Shown here: one piece after another, positions 23,860 to 35,762 of the stretch
How positions within the stretch are numbered: position 1 is the stretch's first letter
Layout of the letters: each line of letters begins with the position of its first letter
Notes under the pieces: model-generated
The model's input: the letters and a program-made list of their open reading frames with translations, nothing else
Databases searched by the model: none
What the model was told of the DNA's origin: nothing
Made by a program: the position numbers and the translations under genes
Assembly (NCBI RefSeq): GCF_964355755.1
Contig: NC_092677.1
Coordinates: 26,070,101 to 26,134,100, forward strand
Direction: 5' to 3'
DNA length: 64,000 nucleotides
From: Antedon mediterranea
Taxonomy: Eukaryota > Echinodermata > Crinoidea > Comatulida > Antedonidae

Positions 23860-24041
23860 AAAGCGTGGTTACCACTAGCGACGCAACGCAAGGACGTAAC
23901 GCAACGAAAGTGAATTGACCAATCACAAGCGATGGCTTATTCGCTTGTGATTTCTAACTCTGTATAACTTCGCTTGTCATTGGTTAAAACGCTTGCGTTG
24001 CGTTTATGTCCTTGCGTTACGTTCTAGTGGGAACCAAGCTT
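23860..24041. mobile_element. Family B1 element, copy 1
   Basis: Ends AAGCGTGGTTACCACTAGCG and TTCTAGTGGGAACCAAGCTT. Core has AATCACAAGCGATGGC and TTATTCGCTTGTGATT. Confidence 0.9.
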
Positions 24042-24479
24042 GGGTGGAACTTATCGTGTCGCATCCAGAGATAAAGCATTTGATCGCCGGAGCCCAGAAT
24101 CCTGTTGTTAGATTTTCTATTATCCTACACTATCATTGTTTATCCAGTTGAGGTATTAACCCACTCAAATGTAATTAACTCAAAAATAGTAATACAGTAT
24201 TATTAATGAGAATATGAGTGGTATGTCAAACGAAAACTGACGTTATTCAACAATTTATTAGCCTACTAGTAAAATACAAAAACAAGTTTTAAATCAATTA
24301 ATATAATAAAGATCAACAGTTATTCAGATTGAAAGTGACGTTGTTTATTTTAATTTAATTTAAATATAGTTCACTTCATGTTTGAGCTATCACTACGAGT
24401 TAGCGTCGTGTATATAATAATTGTTTATTTAACACAGAAGTGTGATTTTTGGAAACAATAAATCCCAAGGCAAAATTGG

Positions 24480-24790
24480 TTATCAACCATTGAGGCTATC
24501 ACAAATAGACGTAAATTAAACGCGTGCGCGTACAGAATATCAACACTTAGACGCGCGTGTCTGTTATGTGCCTCTTTATACGCGCGCGTAAAAAATCTGT
24601 ATCATTTTTTCAACGACTTGCGCATACAGATTATCAACACTTAGACGCGAGTGTTTGTTCCGTGCCTCTTTATACGCGCGCGTATAAAATCGTTATCATT
24701 TTTCAACTACTTGCGCATACAGATATACTTAGACGCGCGTGTCTGTTCTGTACCTCCTTCTCCGCGCACGTACCAATCTGTATCATTTTA
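24480..24790. repeat. Tandem array, about 110-bp units rich in ACGCGCGT
   Basis: Three units with CAGAT-ATCAACACTTAGACGC, GTGTCTGTT, TGCCTCTTTATACGCGCGCG and TATCATTTTTCAAC. The alternating CG tracts resemble the arrays at 50.9 and 52.0 kb. Confidence 0.85.
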
Positions 24791-24978
24791 TCATTTACTT
24801 GACACTTTCTATTTCGCTCATTACTGACCATTTTCCAATCTTCTGAAATGAAAAAACAACGTATAGTGATATATTTGTTCATTTCGGTAGTGATTATTTT
24901 TCTCACGAAAATATTTATAGGAGCATGTCAGTTCTGATTTCTCTTTTATTTTCTCTTCGACTATTCCATTTCACGTGT

Positions 24979-25166
24979 TAAGCGTGGTTCCCACCCACTA
25001 GCGATGCAACACAAGGACATAACGCAACGCAAGTGAATTGACCAATCACAAGCGTTGGCTTATTCGCTTGTGATTGCTAACTGTCTATAACTTCGCTTGT
25101 CATTGGTTAAAACGCTTGCGTTGCGTTTACGTCCTTGCGTTACGTTCTAGTGGGAACCAAGCTTTA
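24979..25166. mobile_element. Family B1 element, copy 2
   Basis: Left end AAGCGTGGTTCCCACCCACT (4-bp internal duplication), right end GTTCTAGTGGGAACCAAGCT. Confidence 0.9.
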
Positions 25167-26400
25167 GGACTACGCGGTTTTAGCGGATTGATTCTGGGTA
25201 CAGGCGACGAGCTAGCGTCATACAAATGTAAACGCAATCGCCTGATTAGACCTACCACGGAAGGGTGATTTATACTCTTGCTCCCGCTAGGCCTACTAAA
25301 GCAGCATATAATGTAATCTTTTAAAAACCTGTCATTCATCATTATATCCTGTGTTACGATTGGTCGATTCAGAACAGTTATTATTGGATAATCTATAAGA
25401 ATGTTATTATATAATAGGTTCTTTATGAAGTTAAGTGTTTAATCAAAAACCTATTAATTATCTTATCTACGGTATAATTCAAAAACGTAATTATAGTAGC
25501 TTCGTTATGAGCTCTTGTTTATAACAAGTGGATCTTGACCACTCATTGCGTTTTGTAATCCACGCTAGTTTATGGTCTTCTTCAGAGATTATCATTTCCG
25601 AGAAAAAACCCATTAGAACTGTAATGCGACACTGATTAATAACCTAATCAAGTGTATAGCCTATCTTTTTTTTACCCTAAACGATTTCTTAAGTTTACAC
25701 ATGCGCATGTGGTTGCGTTTGAATTTTGTTTGGAGGATTTATCAATCAATTTCTCCTCTTTGATCTTTTAGGTTAGTGCGTAATACTTATAGTGCTTTAG
25801 ATTGTATCATCTTATATCAGTATGTGATACAGTACTGCATGATGAATGATACAATAATGTGTTTAAATTATTTTGTCCCGCATGGACCCATACAAAAATG
25901 TACCCTACCGTTTGGTTGTTTGTTTAGCCAATTTGGTGCTTGCCGTTTTTTATATTATTGGTGTGGCGGTTTGTGAATGTTGATGCTTGCTAATGTTGAA
26001 TGGTTGATGCTGTGGCGGTTTGTCAGTCAGTGGCTTGTGGCTAAATATTTCGGTAAAAATGAGCATGAAAAACGAATTTAAAAATAGATTTAAAAAAAAA
26101 GTTGCAAGAAACATTCCATATTTTCAACGATTTACGATGCATTAATCATTTGCGAATGAAACTGCCTAGCGGATAAGTAAATATCGAAATAGTTTTGGCT
26201 CGGTAGACGATTAACCCCGAAATTCCTATATCCTCTGTACAAAAGATTTTTTCCCCATTTCTTAGGGCTGTTTTCTATGCCAAACCGTCATCCCCGAAAT
26301 GTAGGCCTACTATTACAGTCAGAATTATATAACAGTATACCGGTATACTACGTGTTGAAGACATAAAATGAAACTTTTTGGAACCTTTTCATATCATCTT
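25167..26400. other. No gene seen
   Basis: Intergenic; ORFs are short and without family resemblance. Confidence 0.4.
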
Positions 26401-26612
26401 TAAAGCTTGGTTCCCACTAGCGACGCAACGTAACGCAATTTACTCAACATGCGCAAATGCCTTCCAATAATTGTGTTTTCCCTCGCCTACGTGAAATCAA
26501 ACCTACGATGTTTTCAGCACTATTGCGTCGTCGGTTCCCACTTGTGACTACGCAATACAGCACTTGGCGTCAATACGTCGCTGCGTTGCGTTCTAGTGGG
26601 AACCACGCTTAA
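26401..26612. mobile_element. Family B2 element, copy 1
   Basis: Ends TAAAGCTTGGTTCCCACTAG and TCTAGTGGGAACCACGCTTA. Core has CCTACGTGAAATCAAACC and CGTCGTCGGTTCCCACTTGT. Confidence 0.9.
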
Positions 26613-27241
26613 TGCTATGTATTTGTTGGTCAACATGGTAGTACCGTATTGGTGTTAGGTTCATGGTTGATTAATTTACACGGTTCAAAATAAATTATCT
26701 AGAATAATTGTTTCACAACCGACCTGATTTTATTGCAAAAGATTATACAGATATTCACCAATAAACGATTTATACATTTTAGATTACAAGTTACATTTTT
26801 TTCAAGATCAAAATACGTTAATTTACTAATCTAATCTCACTCAAGTGATTTTTGAAAATGCAATTGAACAATATAAATATAATTATTAATAATAATAAAT
26901 TTCATTCGTATAGTGCAATTATATATATCAGTAACAATGGTTAAATTTGAACTTAAAACAAGAATAAAATGCCGACTTAATTAAATTTAAAAATTAATAT
27001 TTTATATAAAAATAAAAATCGACCGACCATACGTAATTGTAAGAAGAGCACCTAAAAAACAAGTGCAATATATATAAATGAAATGTTTTTTTATCCTGTA
27101 TAAATATGTTTTAAAATAAATAAAAAATAAATAAAAACGAGAATAAAGTAGTCAAAGGTAGGCCTATGCCAGTTTATGTTACCCAAATTGTAAACTAAAA
27201 AAAATACAAAGTGGTTAAAAACATAGTAAGCCATTTTAAAC
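26613..27241. other. No feature seen
   Basis: AT-rich intergenic sequence. Confidence 0.4.
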
Positions 27242-27464
27242 TAAAGCTTGGTTCACACTTAGCGACGCAACGTTACGCAATCTACGCAACGTAAGAAAAT
27301 GCCCTTCCAATAATTGTGTTTGCCCCCGCCTGCCTGAAATCAAACGTGAGATGTTTGCAGCACTGTTAATTGCGTCGTCGGTTCACAATTGTGATTACGC
27401 AATACAGCACTTTGCGTCAATACTTTGCTGCGGTGCATTGCGTCACTAGTGGGAACCACGCTTA
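27242..27464. mobile_element. Family B2 element, copy 2
   Basis: Ends TAAAGCTTGGTTCACACTTA and ACTAGTGGGAACCACGCTTA; same orientation as copy 1. Confidence 0.9.
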
Positions 27465-27531
27465 AGGTGAAATTAAATCGGCGTTACATAGCCTACAGGT
27501 CAGTCAATATAAATGTATTATTCATCTGTTC

Positions 27532-27690
27532 AGCTTGGTTCTCACTGGGACGTAACACAATGACGTAAACGCAACGCAAACGTGTTGACCAATGACAAGC
27601 GACCATTCGAATAATCCATCGCTTGTGATCGGTCAATTCACTTACATTGCGTTACGTCCTTGTCTTGCGTCTCAAGTGGGAACCAAGCAT
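27532..27690. mobile_element. Family B1 element, copy 3
   Basis: Ends AGCTTGGTTCTCACTGGGAC and TCAAGTGGGAACCAAGC. Core has CCAATGACAAGCGACC and ATCGCTTGTGATCGGTC. Confidence 0.85.
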
Positions 27691-28432
27691 TACTATAATT
27701 TTACCGTTTCATTCGTTAAAGATTTGAAAAAATAAAACTAGTATGCTGTGATAAATCGAATATAAGCGATGGTCCGACTTCATTAAATGTACATTATTAT
27801 TTATTCGTCTTCTTTCATTTCGTTATTCTCACTTCACCTAGTCATTAGCGCCCAGAGTAATATAAACGATAGTTTTTAAATAATAAAACGATGAATTGTG
27901 CATTCATGTCTTTGAGGCGTTACAATAAATTGTCATGACACCACAAATAGTCACAAAGCTGACACCGTGCAAAAGTCGTATCAACATTTTCATCAGTTTG
28001 TGACAAGTTATGAATATGCTGACGTTTTAATCGTTAATACGACCGACAATTGCAAGTAAAATTGACATGTCAAATTGAATGCCTTTTCTCCAGTAAATTT
28101 AACGAAAAATATTCAGCGAAAAATGTTTTTTTTTTGTAACACTTTCTGAATATTCTGACGTTTTAATCGTCAACACGACCGACAATCGCAAGTGAAATTG
28201 ACAAATTAAATGCCTTTTTTCCCAGTAAATTTAAAGTATTCATCGAAAATGGTTTTTTTTTGTATTATAAACAAAACTATTAATTTCGCGTCCGGGATTT
28301 TTTCATTAGGAAAAAGAGCTTTGTTTAGTATTGTGATGTACCATAAGAAATTTTAAAAGCCCATGTTACGGTTTACCGGAACGCTTGACACACTCTGCAA
28401 TTATGTAATTTTCACGAGAAATTGATTGATTC
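27691..28432. repeat. Intergenic sequence with a ~130-bp diverged duplication
   Basis: GACGTTTTAATCGT-AA-ACGACCGACAAT and AAATTGACA, AATGCCTTTT, CAGTAAATTTAA occur at about 28020-28135 and again at about 28156-28260. Confidence 0.65.
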
Positions 28433-28755
28433 TTTAAAGCTATATTGTCCCTCTAAAATTATAATTTTGTTGTTGAATATTCCATTTTACTGTCACATTG
28501 ACCAAAAACTAGATCGAAAAAAAAGTATTTACCCGAAAAAAATGTAATTTAAAGCAAAAAATACTTAAATTGTCTGTCAGACAATGGTTTTTGGTTTAAA
28601 TTAACCGTTTCTTTTTTTTCTTTTTTATAAGTTAATAATTATTTATATTTTTTTTTTACAGAAGTGAATAACTTGATTAAAACTTCAAAATGGCCTATTT
28701 AAAGTCTGATTTAATTAATCTTCATTTTTCATGTTTTTAGACAATACATCTTTAA
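28433..28755. mobile_element. Family C element, copy 6
   Basis: Ends TTTAAAGCTATATTGTCCCT and TAGACAATACATCTTTAAA. Central GTCTGTCAGACAATGG. Confidence 0.85.
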
Positions 28756-29256
28756 ATTTGTCTTGAATGTGACCACAAACAAGTATGCCATAGTAGGAAA
28801 TATAATGCGACTCGTGTGAATAGACGAAAGAGTGAATAATGGAGGAATGAATGTTTTGTACGGATGAATAGAACACTGAAGTGTCGGTATAAGCACCTCC
28901 GATACACATGATACCTCAAATGCCTACATACACGAGGTAATTAGATAGTTAATTAATATGAGTGAAGAAGTATCAATTTTGAGAGTAATCAAAATATATG
29001 ATAGTGTCCATGAGGGATTTGCCAATTTGCGTGCTTAAATTGAATAATGTTGTGAATTTAATTATTTATTAGTATGTCGTGAAAGCCCATAGACGTTAAT
29101 TTATTTTTAAACGGTTTCCTCGCGAATGAAATCTGTCTGTAATCCTATCCTGTATCGGATAGATTTCAATTCTACACGTACATGTTTGAACCTCTCTGCA
29201 TCACTGTGTATACTGTTTGAAATGTGCGGGTTTCTTCGAATAAAATTTGAAATTTA

Positions 29257-29370
29257 AGTTTGACGTAGCGCAACGAGTTGACCAATTACAAGCGACTTCA
29301 GATGATGTATTGCGTCGTGATTGGTCAAACTACTTGAGTGGCGTTTACGTCATTTCCAAATGAAAACCAA
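29257..29370. mobile_element. Family B1 remnant
   Basis: Only the middle is recognisable: GACCAATTACAAGCGACTTC and GTCGTGATTGGTCAAAC. Confidence 0.6.
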
Positions 29371-30054
29371 TCAACTAGCCTACTTGAAAAATAACACACG
29401 GAAATATCACGCTGATATTTTTGAGTGAATTTTTCGAGAAATAACTTTAAAAAAAATTTTATACGAAGAGTGAGCTGGTCATTTACGCGTGTCGCTTTCG
29501 AAGGCAATGGATATAAAGCGTTATTAGAATCGAAGGTAATAAATAAAGTATTGTATACGTACACGAACAGTACCCAAAGTAGGACGTCCTCTTGGTAATT
29601 GACACCTGATGCTTTTGATATCAAATTTGGCACGCACATAACAATATATAATTTGTAAGAAGCTAAAAATAATCAACAACAACTGTGACATTTTATTTCA
29701 AATTCTGCCAGTTGTTTAAAAGCAAGGGAATAGAATTGATTGAAACGTGCATTATTATGCATGATTGTCTCATGAAAACAAAACATGTTTGTTTAAAAAA
29801 GTCACTTTCTGTTTAAAAAAAACTGTGTTGAGGGAAAGCCTATTGCTAAAAAGTGCCGGTTAGTAATAAACTATCTGTTCGGCTCTTGGCATTTTAGTAG
29901 CAGCATGGTTTTAATAACAATTCTAATCATCCCAGAGCAGACTATTAACAACAAATGGAAATAATTGCCTGCTGCTTTAACACTCGCACACGTGACCACA
30001 GTTCCCGCGCGTATAACGCACCGGCGCCTACAACAAGTTTACAATCTCTCTTAC

Positions 30055-30681
30055 GCTTGATTTCCACTAGGACGTAAGCCGGAACGCAAGCGAATTGACC
30101 AATTACAAACGGCAGTTCAGAATATAATCCATCGCTTTTAAGCTTGGTTCCGGCCCCCCACTATCGACGCAACGCAAGGACGTAACGCAACGTAAGCGAG
30201 TCGACCAATCGATGCGATGGATTATTCGAACAGTCGCTTGTGATTGGTCAACTCGCTTGCGTTGCGTCTACGTCTTTGCGTTGCGTAGCTAGTGGGAACC
30301 ACGCTTTATTAGTCAATTCGCTTAAGCTTGGTTCCCACTAGGACGCAACGCAAGGACGTAACGCCGACTGTGATTTGACCAATCACAAGTGATGGATTAT
30401 TCGAACATTGGCTTGTCATTGGTCAACTGCGTTGCGTCCAAGCTGTTTTTTTTAACGATTTCTGTTTCTGAGACGCAACACAAGACGTATGACAACATAA
30501 GTTTAGATTATTCAAACTTTCGTTTGTCATTGGTCAATTCGCTTACGTTGCGTTTACGTCCTTGCGTTACGTTCTAGTGGGAACCAAGCTTAAACAATCA
30601 CAAGCAACAGTTCGAATAAGCTTGTGATTAGTCAAATCGTTACGTTCTTGTGTTGCGTCTCCAGTGGGAACAAAGCTTTAA
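30055..30681. mobile_element. Cluster of nested and abutting family B1 elements
   Basis: An outer copy starts at about 30055 and is interrupted at TCGCTTT by an intact copy (30139-30307, ends AGCTTGGTTCCGGCCCCCCA and AGCTAGTGGGAACCACGCTT). The outer sequence resumes at TTAGTCAATTCGC. A further copy starts at 30325 (AGCTTGGTTCCCACTAGGAC), and right-end pieces follow at 30470-30591 and 30592-30681. Confidence 0.8.
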
Positions 30682-31154
30682 CCTGCTGCCTACTGTAGTG
30701 GATAATGTTGCGTATTGAGCAATTGAATACAATCAATGACAACGTATATTGTAATAATTTGCTTCGATCCGAGTTCACAATTGTATCATAAGCAAATTAG
30801 TCCAGATTCTATGTATAGGCCTAGACTTACGTCAGATGTAACCATATTCATAATGAACCATTGTACTTTATTTCCGTCATGTTCAGCTTTCGGTCGTTGC
30901 TAGCCTTCTGTAGGCTAGTAAAATCGATGCGCATGTTCTTTCATTCTATCCATCATATCGCCACGTTTATCCTTTCTTTTATTCATCCTCTCACTATTCA
31001 TTCAGTTCATCTACTTGTTTACATACTTTATCATGTATTTAACCGCGGTATCATTACGTCATTGTGTAGGTTTGTTATGATGAGACTTTTATTAATGATT
31101 TAATAACGGTCAGGTTAATATACGAAACTATGCAGAATAACAACACTAAATGGG
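30682..31154. other. No feature seen
   Basis: Intergenic; no support for a gene. Confidence 0.4.
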
Positions 31155-31451
31155 TTAAAAATGTGATGAATTAATCACGTGACGCGCGATGTGAACTAGC
31201 AAAGCCAAAGTAACGATTGTATTAAAGGCGTACAGAATTGTGACGTCAGAACTTGGCAATTCCTGGATCTTAAAGTACTGTACAAACAAAAAAATCAACA
31301 GAAATGCGTAAATTACTAATTGTAACAAGTTATAAATTAGTACTGAAGGTGAAAGTCGATCACCAAACCCACCCCCTGACCCTAAAATATACACCCTGGC
31401 AAGAGTTGTGCTAACGGTGGTGCGTGCGTGAACAAGAATATATACCGCCAT
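31155..31451 (-). CDS. Possible small two-span membrane protein ORF
   Basis: A 98-codon single-exon ORF with a good start context (CAAAATGGCGG). The N-terminus is basic and Ala/Thr-rich, followed by ARVYILGSGGG and two hydrophobic stretches (LLQLVIYAFLLIFLFVQYF and ILYAFNTIVTLALLVHIA). It lies about 0.8 kb past the stop of the receptor gene on the same strand. I do not recognise it. It may be a chance ORF or a transposon relic; codon use is unremarkable. Confidence 0.2.
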   Translation of the reverse strand: MAVYILVHARTTVSTTLARVYILGSGGGFGDRLSPSVLIYNLLQLVIYAFLLIFLFVQYFKIQELPSSDVTILYAFNTIVTLALLVHIARHVINSSHF

Positions 31452-32225
31452 TTTGTTTTCAAAGCATTACAAATTATTAATAATATAATACCAAACATCA
31501 TGAAATATGCATTAGTTATAACATCTTCCGGTCACGCTTTACATGAAACTCGATTCCAAACTTAATACGTCTGATTTATAGTTTCGAACGAAAGAAATAA
31601 TATATAAACTTAACTTAATATTGCACTTAAGAGTATAAACAGGGAGTTGCAATTACAACTCCCTGGTGTATAAATACGCTGTATATATTTTCTCCCCCCG
31701 CCCACCCCACAGACGTTATTATTAATACTAATAAATTTACTAGTTTTTTAAATATACCCCTTAAACCTTGCTGCTGAACCAATTGGAGTCGCCGAAATTA
31801 CACACCTGACATTCAGCAACCAATCCCTACTCTCCAATTAGCAGTTTTATTTGTGATTGTAAATAGTTCAAATGATGTAACTTTTCCAAGGATTTGGACC
31901 AAACACTTCCTAAACCATTACACCACCACTGGCTGATATGTGCGCAGTCTTTCATTCGTATATAATAATGAAAATGTGAACCATATTGATAAAATAAATT
32001 TAAGTCTAAACTTTTTTTGTGCCGGATTTAGTTTCAGCAATTATTGATCCTCTGTTGTTATTCTTCTATTATCTCATCACTAGTTGATATTATTATAGTA
32101 ATTCTGTAAAATGTGATAGTCGTATGATATTCGAAGCAGCGATCTCGTGATAAATCATCTTTTGTAACAATCAGTAATAAATGTAAAATAATATTTATGT
32201 ATTCACACTAGAGATATTGGAAGGC
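31452..32225 (-). other. Probable 3' untranslated and flanking region of the receptor gene
   Basis: Follows the TGA at 32226-32228 on the - strand. An AATAAA on that strand near 31847 could be the polyadenylation signal, but this is unproven. Confidence 0.3.
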
Positions 32226-32492
32226 TCATAAATGATCATCGTAGTTACAATTATTATCTATGTATGATGACTGTCCTTCTAGATGATTCGCTTCACCGTT
32301 CAACGGTTGAAGCTCCTCGTGTAGGCCCAATGACTCCATTGACTGTCGAGTTTTCTTGCAAACTTGAACCGATTCTAGGGCTTTAGAAGCCTCTGCAGCT
32401 GCGGCTAATTCTTGCTTTAGATGGGGGTTGCCTAGCCTCATACTCTTGTCTCTGAGTATTTCCAGTTGCATATACAGTCGTCGTAATTCGAC
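32226..32492 (-). CDS. GPR158/179-like receptor, last exon (C-terminal helix motif)
   Basis: 267 nt, 88 codons and a TGA stop, acceptor ATTTTTTAG. It begins VELRRLYMQLEILRDKSMRL and continues GNPHLKQE. It aligns with human GPR158 DELKKLYAQLEIYKRKKM and NNPHLQKK, the helical motif after TM7 associated with binding of RGS7-Gbeta5. The Ala/Glu-rich remainder is unfamiliar. The whole tail from TM7 to the stop is about 150 residues, far shorter than the vertebrate tail of several hundred. The stop is in frame with every upstream exon, so I take this as the true end. No close AATAAA was seen; one lies about 380 bp further on (near 31847). Confidence 0.92.
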   Translation of the reverse strand, partial: VELRRLYMQLEILRDKSMRLGNPHLKQELAAAAEASKALESVQVCKKTRQSMESLGLHEELQPLNGEANHLEGQSSYIDNNCNYDDHL

Positions 32493-32545
32493 CTAAAAAA
32501 TATATTATATGCTTATCATTATTGGCCATTATACGTCATAGCAAT

Positions 32546-32622
32546 CATTATCATCGTCGTCGTCGTTGTCATCGTCGTTGTCATACTTTTCGTCGTTGTC
32601 ATCGTCGTTTTCATCGTCGTTG
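32546..32622. repeat. TCGTCGTTGTCA minisatellite
   Basis: About six 12-bp units of ATCGTCGTTGTC type, abutting a family A end. Confidence 0.85.
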
Positions 32623-32676
32623 TCACATCACATTTTTTTTCTTCACGTAAAGTTTAATAGTGTAGACAGAGCTTTA
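32623..32676. mobile_element. Family A element, copy 6 (right end only)
   Basis: CACATCACATTTTTTTTC and TTTAATAGTGTAGACAGAGC remain; the left part is replaced by the minisatellite. Confidence 0.75.
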
Positions 32677-33228
32677 GTCAACGTATCTTTAAGATACCGT
32701 ACTATTTTTGATAGCGAGAATGAACTATTGTATCTTGATTGCACTGCATATCCATTTTATTGAGTAGAGTTTTACAGCTAATAAAGTGTATATATCTTTC
32801 TATAGGAGAATATATTGGATTATTCAACAAAATGAATCTACTGTATCGAACTACTTTCCTTCTCCCCATTTAATCAAAACAAACTTTTTAACTTCACGTG
32901 GCGTACACACTCGGAATCTAGGGCACGCACAGTATCTTCATCTCGATGAAACTAGTTCAATGTTCAGTGTCTTGGTCATAATGTCATAATTTTATTTACT
33001 CTCGAGCTTAGGTCGTATTATTCTAATATACTGTATACCGTTATTGCTTGCTAAACAAAAGCGTGTCATGCATACATGTGCATTGTTTGTAAATGAGGCC
33101 TGGATTTCAAGAAACACAAACTCCGCACATGCGTGGTATGTAGCATTAGCAATATATAAATGTGCGCGTCGAAGCTGCGCACTGTAAACAAGATTGTTAA
33201 ATTTGCGGTAAAAAGCTGGCAGTTTTTA

Positions 33229-33300
33229 GTTGCGCGCTAACGCGACTCTACTCAAATTTGAGCACGCGACTGCAGCCATGTATATGGCCTTGTTTGCTGT
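33229..33300. repeat. Dispersed repeat E, copy 2
   Basis: GCTAACGCGACTCTACTC and TTTGAGCACGCGACTGCAGC, as at 18690-18800. Confidence 0.7.
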
Positions 33301-34489
33301 TAAGGTTATTTTTGAAAATTTAAGATGTACAACTATAGGCCTAAACACTGTAAATCGAATTACAGTTAACTGAAACAATTTATACAGCAATAACAGACTG
33401 TAAATTTTACAGTAAAACATTGGAAAAAATACTGCTAGCTTTTTATCGTAAATTTAACAATTTGTTTTCTCCTTGCAGTCAAGAATATCTAAAGGCATCT
33501 GGTGCAATAGTCTGTGGCATCACAATGTGAACATTTAAAAAAAATCAAATATCTTGAATTGCTGTAACAGATATACAGCACAGGGGTGGCGCCAGGATCT
33601 TCCCGACGCGGGGGCTACATTCCCCGACGAGGGGGGCTATGCGAGCGAAGCGAGCATCACTAGGCTGGGGGCCAGGGGGCCGCCAAGGGCCCCCGGTGGG
33701 GGTCCAGGGGGCGAAGTCCCCGGAAGCAACGCGTTCTAGCGTCATTTGAGGACATTTGAATCAGATTTAGGGTAGCCATTTTTTCCATTTTTTATAACGC
33801 ATAAATAAAATACTGCGTGCAAAAAAACGATGCGCGATGACTGTTTTAATCCATATTTTTCAATTTAAAAAATAAAAGTTCAAAGAAAATTTAGAAAAAT
33901 AGAGTTGGAGGTCCCGGAAATTGGACTTATTATACTTCAAAACATGAAACAAAATATATAAGTCCCTATCAAGGTTGTGACTGAGCTAAGAAATGTTTGA
34001 AAAATAGAGATGTTACGTCCCGGAAAATGCACTTCTTGTACTTCGAAATATGACCAGCTTTATTGTTGGGGCTGAACTAAGAAACTGTTTAAAACTACAG
34101 CTGCAGGTCTTCAAAAAATTGCATTTTATACTTCGGAAACATCAGGCCTAGAGGCTTAAAAAACGCAAGCGTAGACATTTTTCAGTCGGGGAAATAAGTT
34201 TATTCCTCCCAAGTGTATGCGTGCGTACCATCTGGACTTCCGAGTGGTGAGAAATTCATGACATACAGGACATTGAAAATGTAATAACTTAGCTATAATA
34301 AGATGTTGGCTAAGCGAAAATGGCATGTTTTTTTGTTTAGTAATGGATGAAAAATTTATTTTAGGTGCCCCACGGTACAGAATGTTACTTGTAAATTAAA
34401 AAAATTGGTGAACATACGAACAATTAACATAATTCGTTTTTGCTGTAGTGTTACGTGTAGCGTACGTCGACGCGCAGTACACGACGTAA

Positions 34490-35125
34490 CCGTCAGTAAA
34501 CTTCGCCTGGAAAATAACTACAGTACACATTTTGGTCCCTGGATGGAACATGATATCACGCGTCTCGACCCAACGTTGAACGATTCGTACAAAGGGATAC
34601 CGCCAGACAAGTGCGAACCTAGCTATTGTTTAGTAGTAAGTTAGATCGCTGGCAATAATGAATGCATATAAAGTGCATAATATCACTCTGACGTACTCTC
34701 ACGGTCAATGAAACGTCGCGGTTTTCTAGGCGCTGAAGCTAGCTACGAAGTGAACGCGAACGCTTTTTACTGTATATTATATTCCCCGACAAAAAGTACC
34801 CGTGTTCCCTTCGGTAAACTTCGCCTGGAAAATAACTACATTACACATTTTGGTCCCTGGATGGAACTTGATATCACGCGTGTCGACCCAACGTTGAACG
34901 ATTCGTACAAAGGGATACCGCCAGACAAGTGCGAACCTAGCTAATGTTTAGTAGTAAGTTAGATCGCTGGCAATAAATGAATGCATAAAAGTGCATAATA
35001 GCCCTCTGACGTACTCTCACGGTCAATGGAACGTCGTGGTTTTCTAGGCGCTGAAGCTATATGAAGTGAACGCGAACGTTTTTTACTGTATATTATATTC
35101 CCCGACAAAAAGTACCCGTGTTCCC
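34490..35125. repeat. Internal tandem duplication in the hAT element, about 310 bp x2
   Basis: AAACTTCGCCTGGAAAATAA, GATATCACGCGT and GGGATACCGCCAGACAAGTG occur in both units (from about 34498 and 34814). CCCCGACAAAAAGTACCC closes both units. Confidence 0.9.
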
Positions 35126-35130
35126 CGACG

Positions 35131-35148
35131 GGGGGGGGGGGGGGGGGG
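35131..35148. repeat. Poly-G run
   Basis: About 18 consecutive G, flanked by CCCCGAC and TATTGGC. A likely assembly trouble spot. Confidence 0.9.
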
Positions 35149-35377
35149 TATTGGCTAGGCTCCCCGACGAGGGGGCTAGAGCCCCCGTAGCCCCCCCGCT
35201 GGCGCCACCACTGATACAGCAGTAGGCCCTACATAGCAAACAACTTTTACAAATTTACTGATTTTTGTAAAACAGCTGTTTGATGTAATTGTTTACATTA
35301 AAAAAACTGTACATTTAACAGTTTTTTACAGTGCACTAACGATCTGGTTTCATTAATCATTATACTGTATCAATGTC

Positions 35378-35413
35378 TTAAGCTCTGTCTACACTATCAA
35401 ATTTAATGTGACG

Positions 35414-35447
<34 letters not shown>

Positions 35448-35569
35448 TATTTATTCATATGGATATGATGATGTCATATCACTACCATGTTTAAGCATAT
35501 CACTACCATATTTAGGTATATCTCACTTTGTTTTTGTCAAACTAGTTTGATAGTGTAGATAGAGCTTTA
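35378..35569. mobile_element. Family A element, copy 7
   Basis: Ends TTAAGCTCTGTCTACACTAT and TTGATAGTGTAGATAGAGCT. An (AT)n tract at 35411-35443 lies inside. It ends 11 bp from the receptor exon at 35580. Confidence 0.9.
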
Positions 35570-35579
35570 TGGCACTTAC

Positions 35580-35762
35580 CTGTATATCAGACTTCTCCAT
35601 CTTATCAGTTTTTATGGCAGGGGCGACCGATGATGGATATCCAAGTGGCGGCCGCGACCACGACGCGTCGCCAACGCTCGACCTGTGGTGACTTATCTGT
35701 GTCATCGTAGTCTTAAACTTTGTATCAATGACATCTCCTTTTCCTTTATAAACCATATATAT
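35580..35762 (-). CDS. GPR158/179-like receptor, exon i (proximal cytoplasmic tail)
   Basis: 183 nt, 61 codons, phase 0 at both ends, acceptor CATATACAG, donor GTAAGT. It reads IYMVYKGKGDVIDTKFKTTM, then a Ser/Arg/Pro-rich stretch and KTDKMEKSDIQ. This corresponds to the tail just after TM7 in GPR158, which is poorly conserved. Base composition is markedly GC-richer than the introns. A family A element ends 11 bp from the donor. Confidence 0.85.

Larger units (their letters stand above)
33581..35213. mobile_element. Non-autonomous hAT transposon with perfect 8-bp target duplication
   Basis: Inverted ends CAGGGGTGGCGCCAG (33581-33595) and CTGGCGCCACCACTG (35199-35213). ATACAGCA lies directly outside each end (33573-33580, 35214-35221), the 8-bp duplication typical of hAT elements. 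Inside are GC-rich ends with CCCCGACGAGGGGG motifs, an internal ~310-bp duplication and an 18-G run. No transposase ORF. It sits in the last intron of the receptor gene. Confidence 0.92.

Noticed and set aside
33545-33745. Gly/Pro-rich ORFs on both strands
   Set aside because: They arise from the GC-rich terminal region of the hAT element.
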